Shown here piece after piece: positions 46,690-46,998 of a DNA stretch of 46,998 bases. Both the position numbers and the translations under genes were made by a program. Source of the stretch: Mageeibacillus sp. UBA6980 (GTDB lineage Bacteria > Bacillota > Clostridia > Saccharofermentanales > Saccharofermentanaceae); contig DJYK01000040.1 of assembly GCA_002450095.1 (NCBI GenBank), positions 1 to 46,998 on the forward strand. The letters run 5' to 3'. The first letter of the stretch is position 1; each line of letters starts with the position of its first letter. The notes below the pieces were generated by a model, which had not been told where the DNA came from, searched no databases, and worked only from the letters and a program-made list of their open reading frames with translations.

Positions 46690-46998
46690 ATGCAAGATTA
46701 CAATACCATTGTCGGTGTTATACAAATGCGCTTGAATGAATGCTCGTTCCCGGTAATCCGAGCGCGTTATCACATTGGCACAAGTACGATCCAACTCATC
46801 CTGAGTCGTTACGAGACATCAGGATTAACGTTGGATGAACTACGACAGATGGATCCCCATTCGGTCGAAGAACTCATCTATCCACCAGAGAATGTCAGGC
46901 GTAAAGACATTCCTCTCCCAGACTTTCAGCATTACTACGATCGCATCAATGCTAAGGACAGTAAAGTCAATCTTTCTTACTGCTGGATCGAGTATAAG
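46690..46998 (+). CDS. istA: IS21-family transposase IstA (N-terminal part)
   Basis: The 103 visible codons read MQDYNTIVGVIQMRLNECSF, an N-terminal HTH part (VIRARYHIGTSTIQLILSRY), LDELRQMDPHSVEELIYPP and LPDFQHYYDRIN...SYCWIEYK, the IstA segment before the DDE domain. The gene runs off the window without a stop. AGGAGG at 46674 fits the ATG at 46690 better (10 bases) than the ATG at 46681 (1 base). Confidence 0.82.
   Translation, partial: MQDYNTIVGVIQMRLNECSFPVIRARYHIGTSTIQLILSRYETSGLTLDELRQMDPHSVEELIYPPENVRRKDIPLPDFQHYYDRINAKDSKVNLSYCWIEYK

Larger units (their letters stand above)
46541..46998 (+). mobile_element. IS21-like insertion sequence, left end (continues outside)
   Basis: The left end carries four tandem terminal repeats and then the start of an IstA-like transposase. 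Multiple terminal repeats near the ends are a known feature of IS21 elements. The exact first base is not certain: the sequence change from the host gene occurs near TGGAAATTCCG at 46541. The right end is outside the window. Confidence 0.75.

Overview
The window looks like chromosomal DNA of a low-to-mid GC Bacillota, most likely class Clostridia. The reasons are strong AGGAGG-type ribosome binding sites, many Firmicutes-type families (DUF975, LytTR+DUF3021, PadR+DUF2812, BlaI/BlaR1, CPBP, DUF218), CCA-encoded tRNAs and CCGG-rich but T-tailed terminators. I cannot name the genus. Most genes sit on the minus strand in short, tightly coupled operons.

Layout. 1-9650: two GNAT acetyltransferases (the first cut by the window edge), an HTH membrane regulator, a BlaI/BlaR1-type pair with a well-formed promoter and operators, a VanX-type dipeptidase, an overlapping hpt plus kinase/nuclease-fusion pair, lgt and a zinc-ribbon membrane protein. 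9784-19033: a tRNA-Thr(TGT) gene carrying a 9.17-kb integrated element bounded by 46-bp direct repeats. The element encodes a tyrosine integrase, an excisionase-like protein, a primase-helicase, two XRE regulators and seven small orphan proteins. I see no relaxase, capsid, terminase or conjugation gene, so it looks like a satellite-type or otherwise dependent element. 19101-25949: an unusual cluster with two metallophosphoesterase paralogues at its ends, three orphan proteins, a sigma-70 region 2/WYL fusion regulator, an IDI-type Nudix enzyme and two copies of a 77-bp repeat.

26042-46140: a 45-aa orphan, an orphan REC-GGDEF-EAL protein with a coupled HPt protein, acyl-CoA synthetase and SCP2, dtd and dus, a LytTR/DUF3021/hydrolase operon, tRNA-Asn and tRNA-Cys next to an RtcB-PrfH RNA-repair operon, CPBP protease, a PadR/DUF2812 pair with matched operators, DUF218, a decayed GNAT and a Phd/RelE-type toxin-antitoxin pair. 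46541-46998: the left end of an IS21-like insertion sequence that has cut the 3' end of a small gene.

The strongest candidates for something new are: (a) the sigma2-WYL regulator with nearby 77-bp repeats that carry both a palindrome and a conserved reading frame; (b) the tRNA-Thr element, which brings its own look-alike terminator; (c) a 147-bp double-hairpin repeat found 3' of two minus-strand genes; (d) an RtcB-PrfH operon followed by tRNA genes and a tiny RtcB tail remnant; (e) a cytidylate-kinase-like/PD-(D/E)XK fusion coupled to an hpt whose catalytic Asp is Arg. All assignments come from reading motifs; no search was run.
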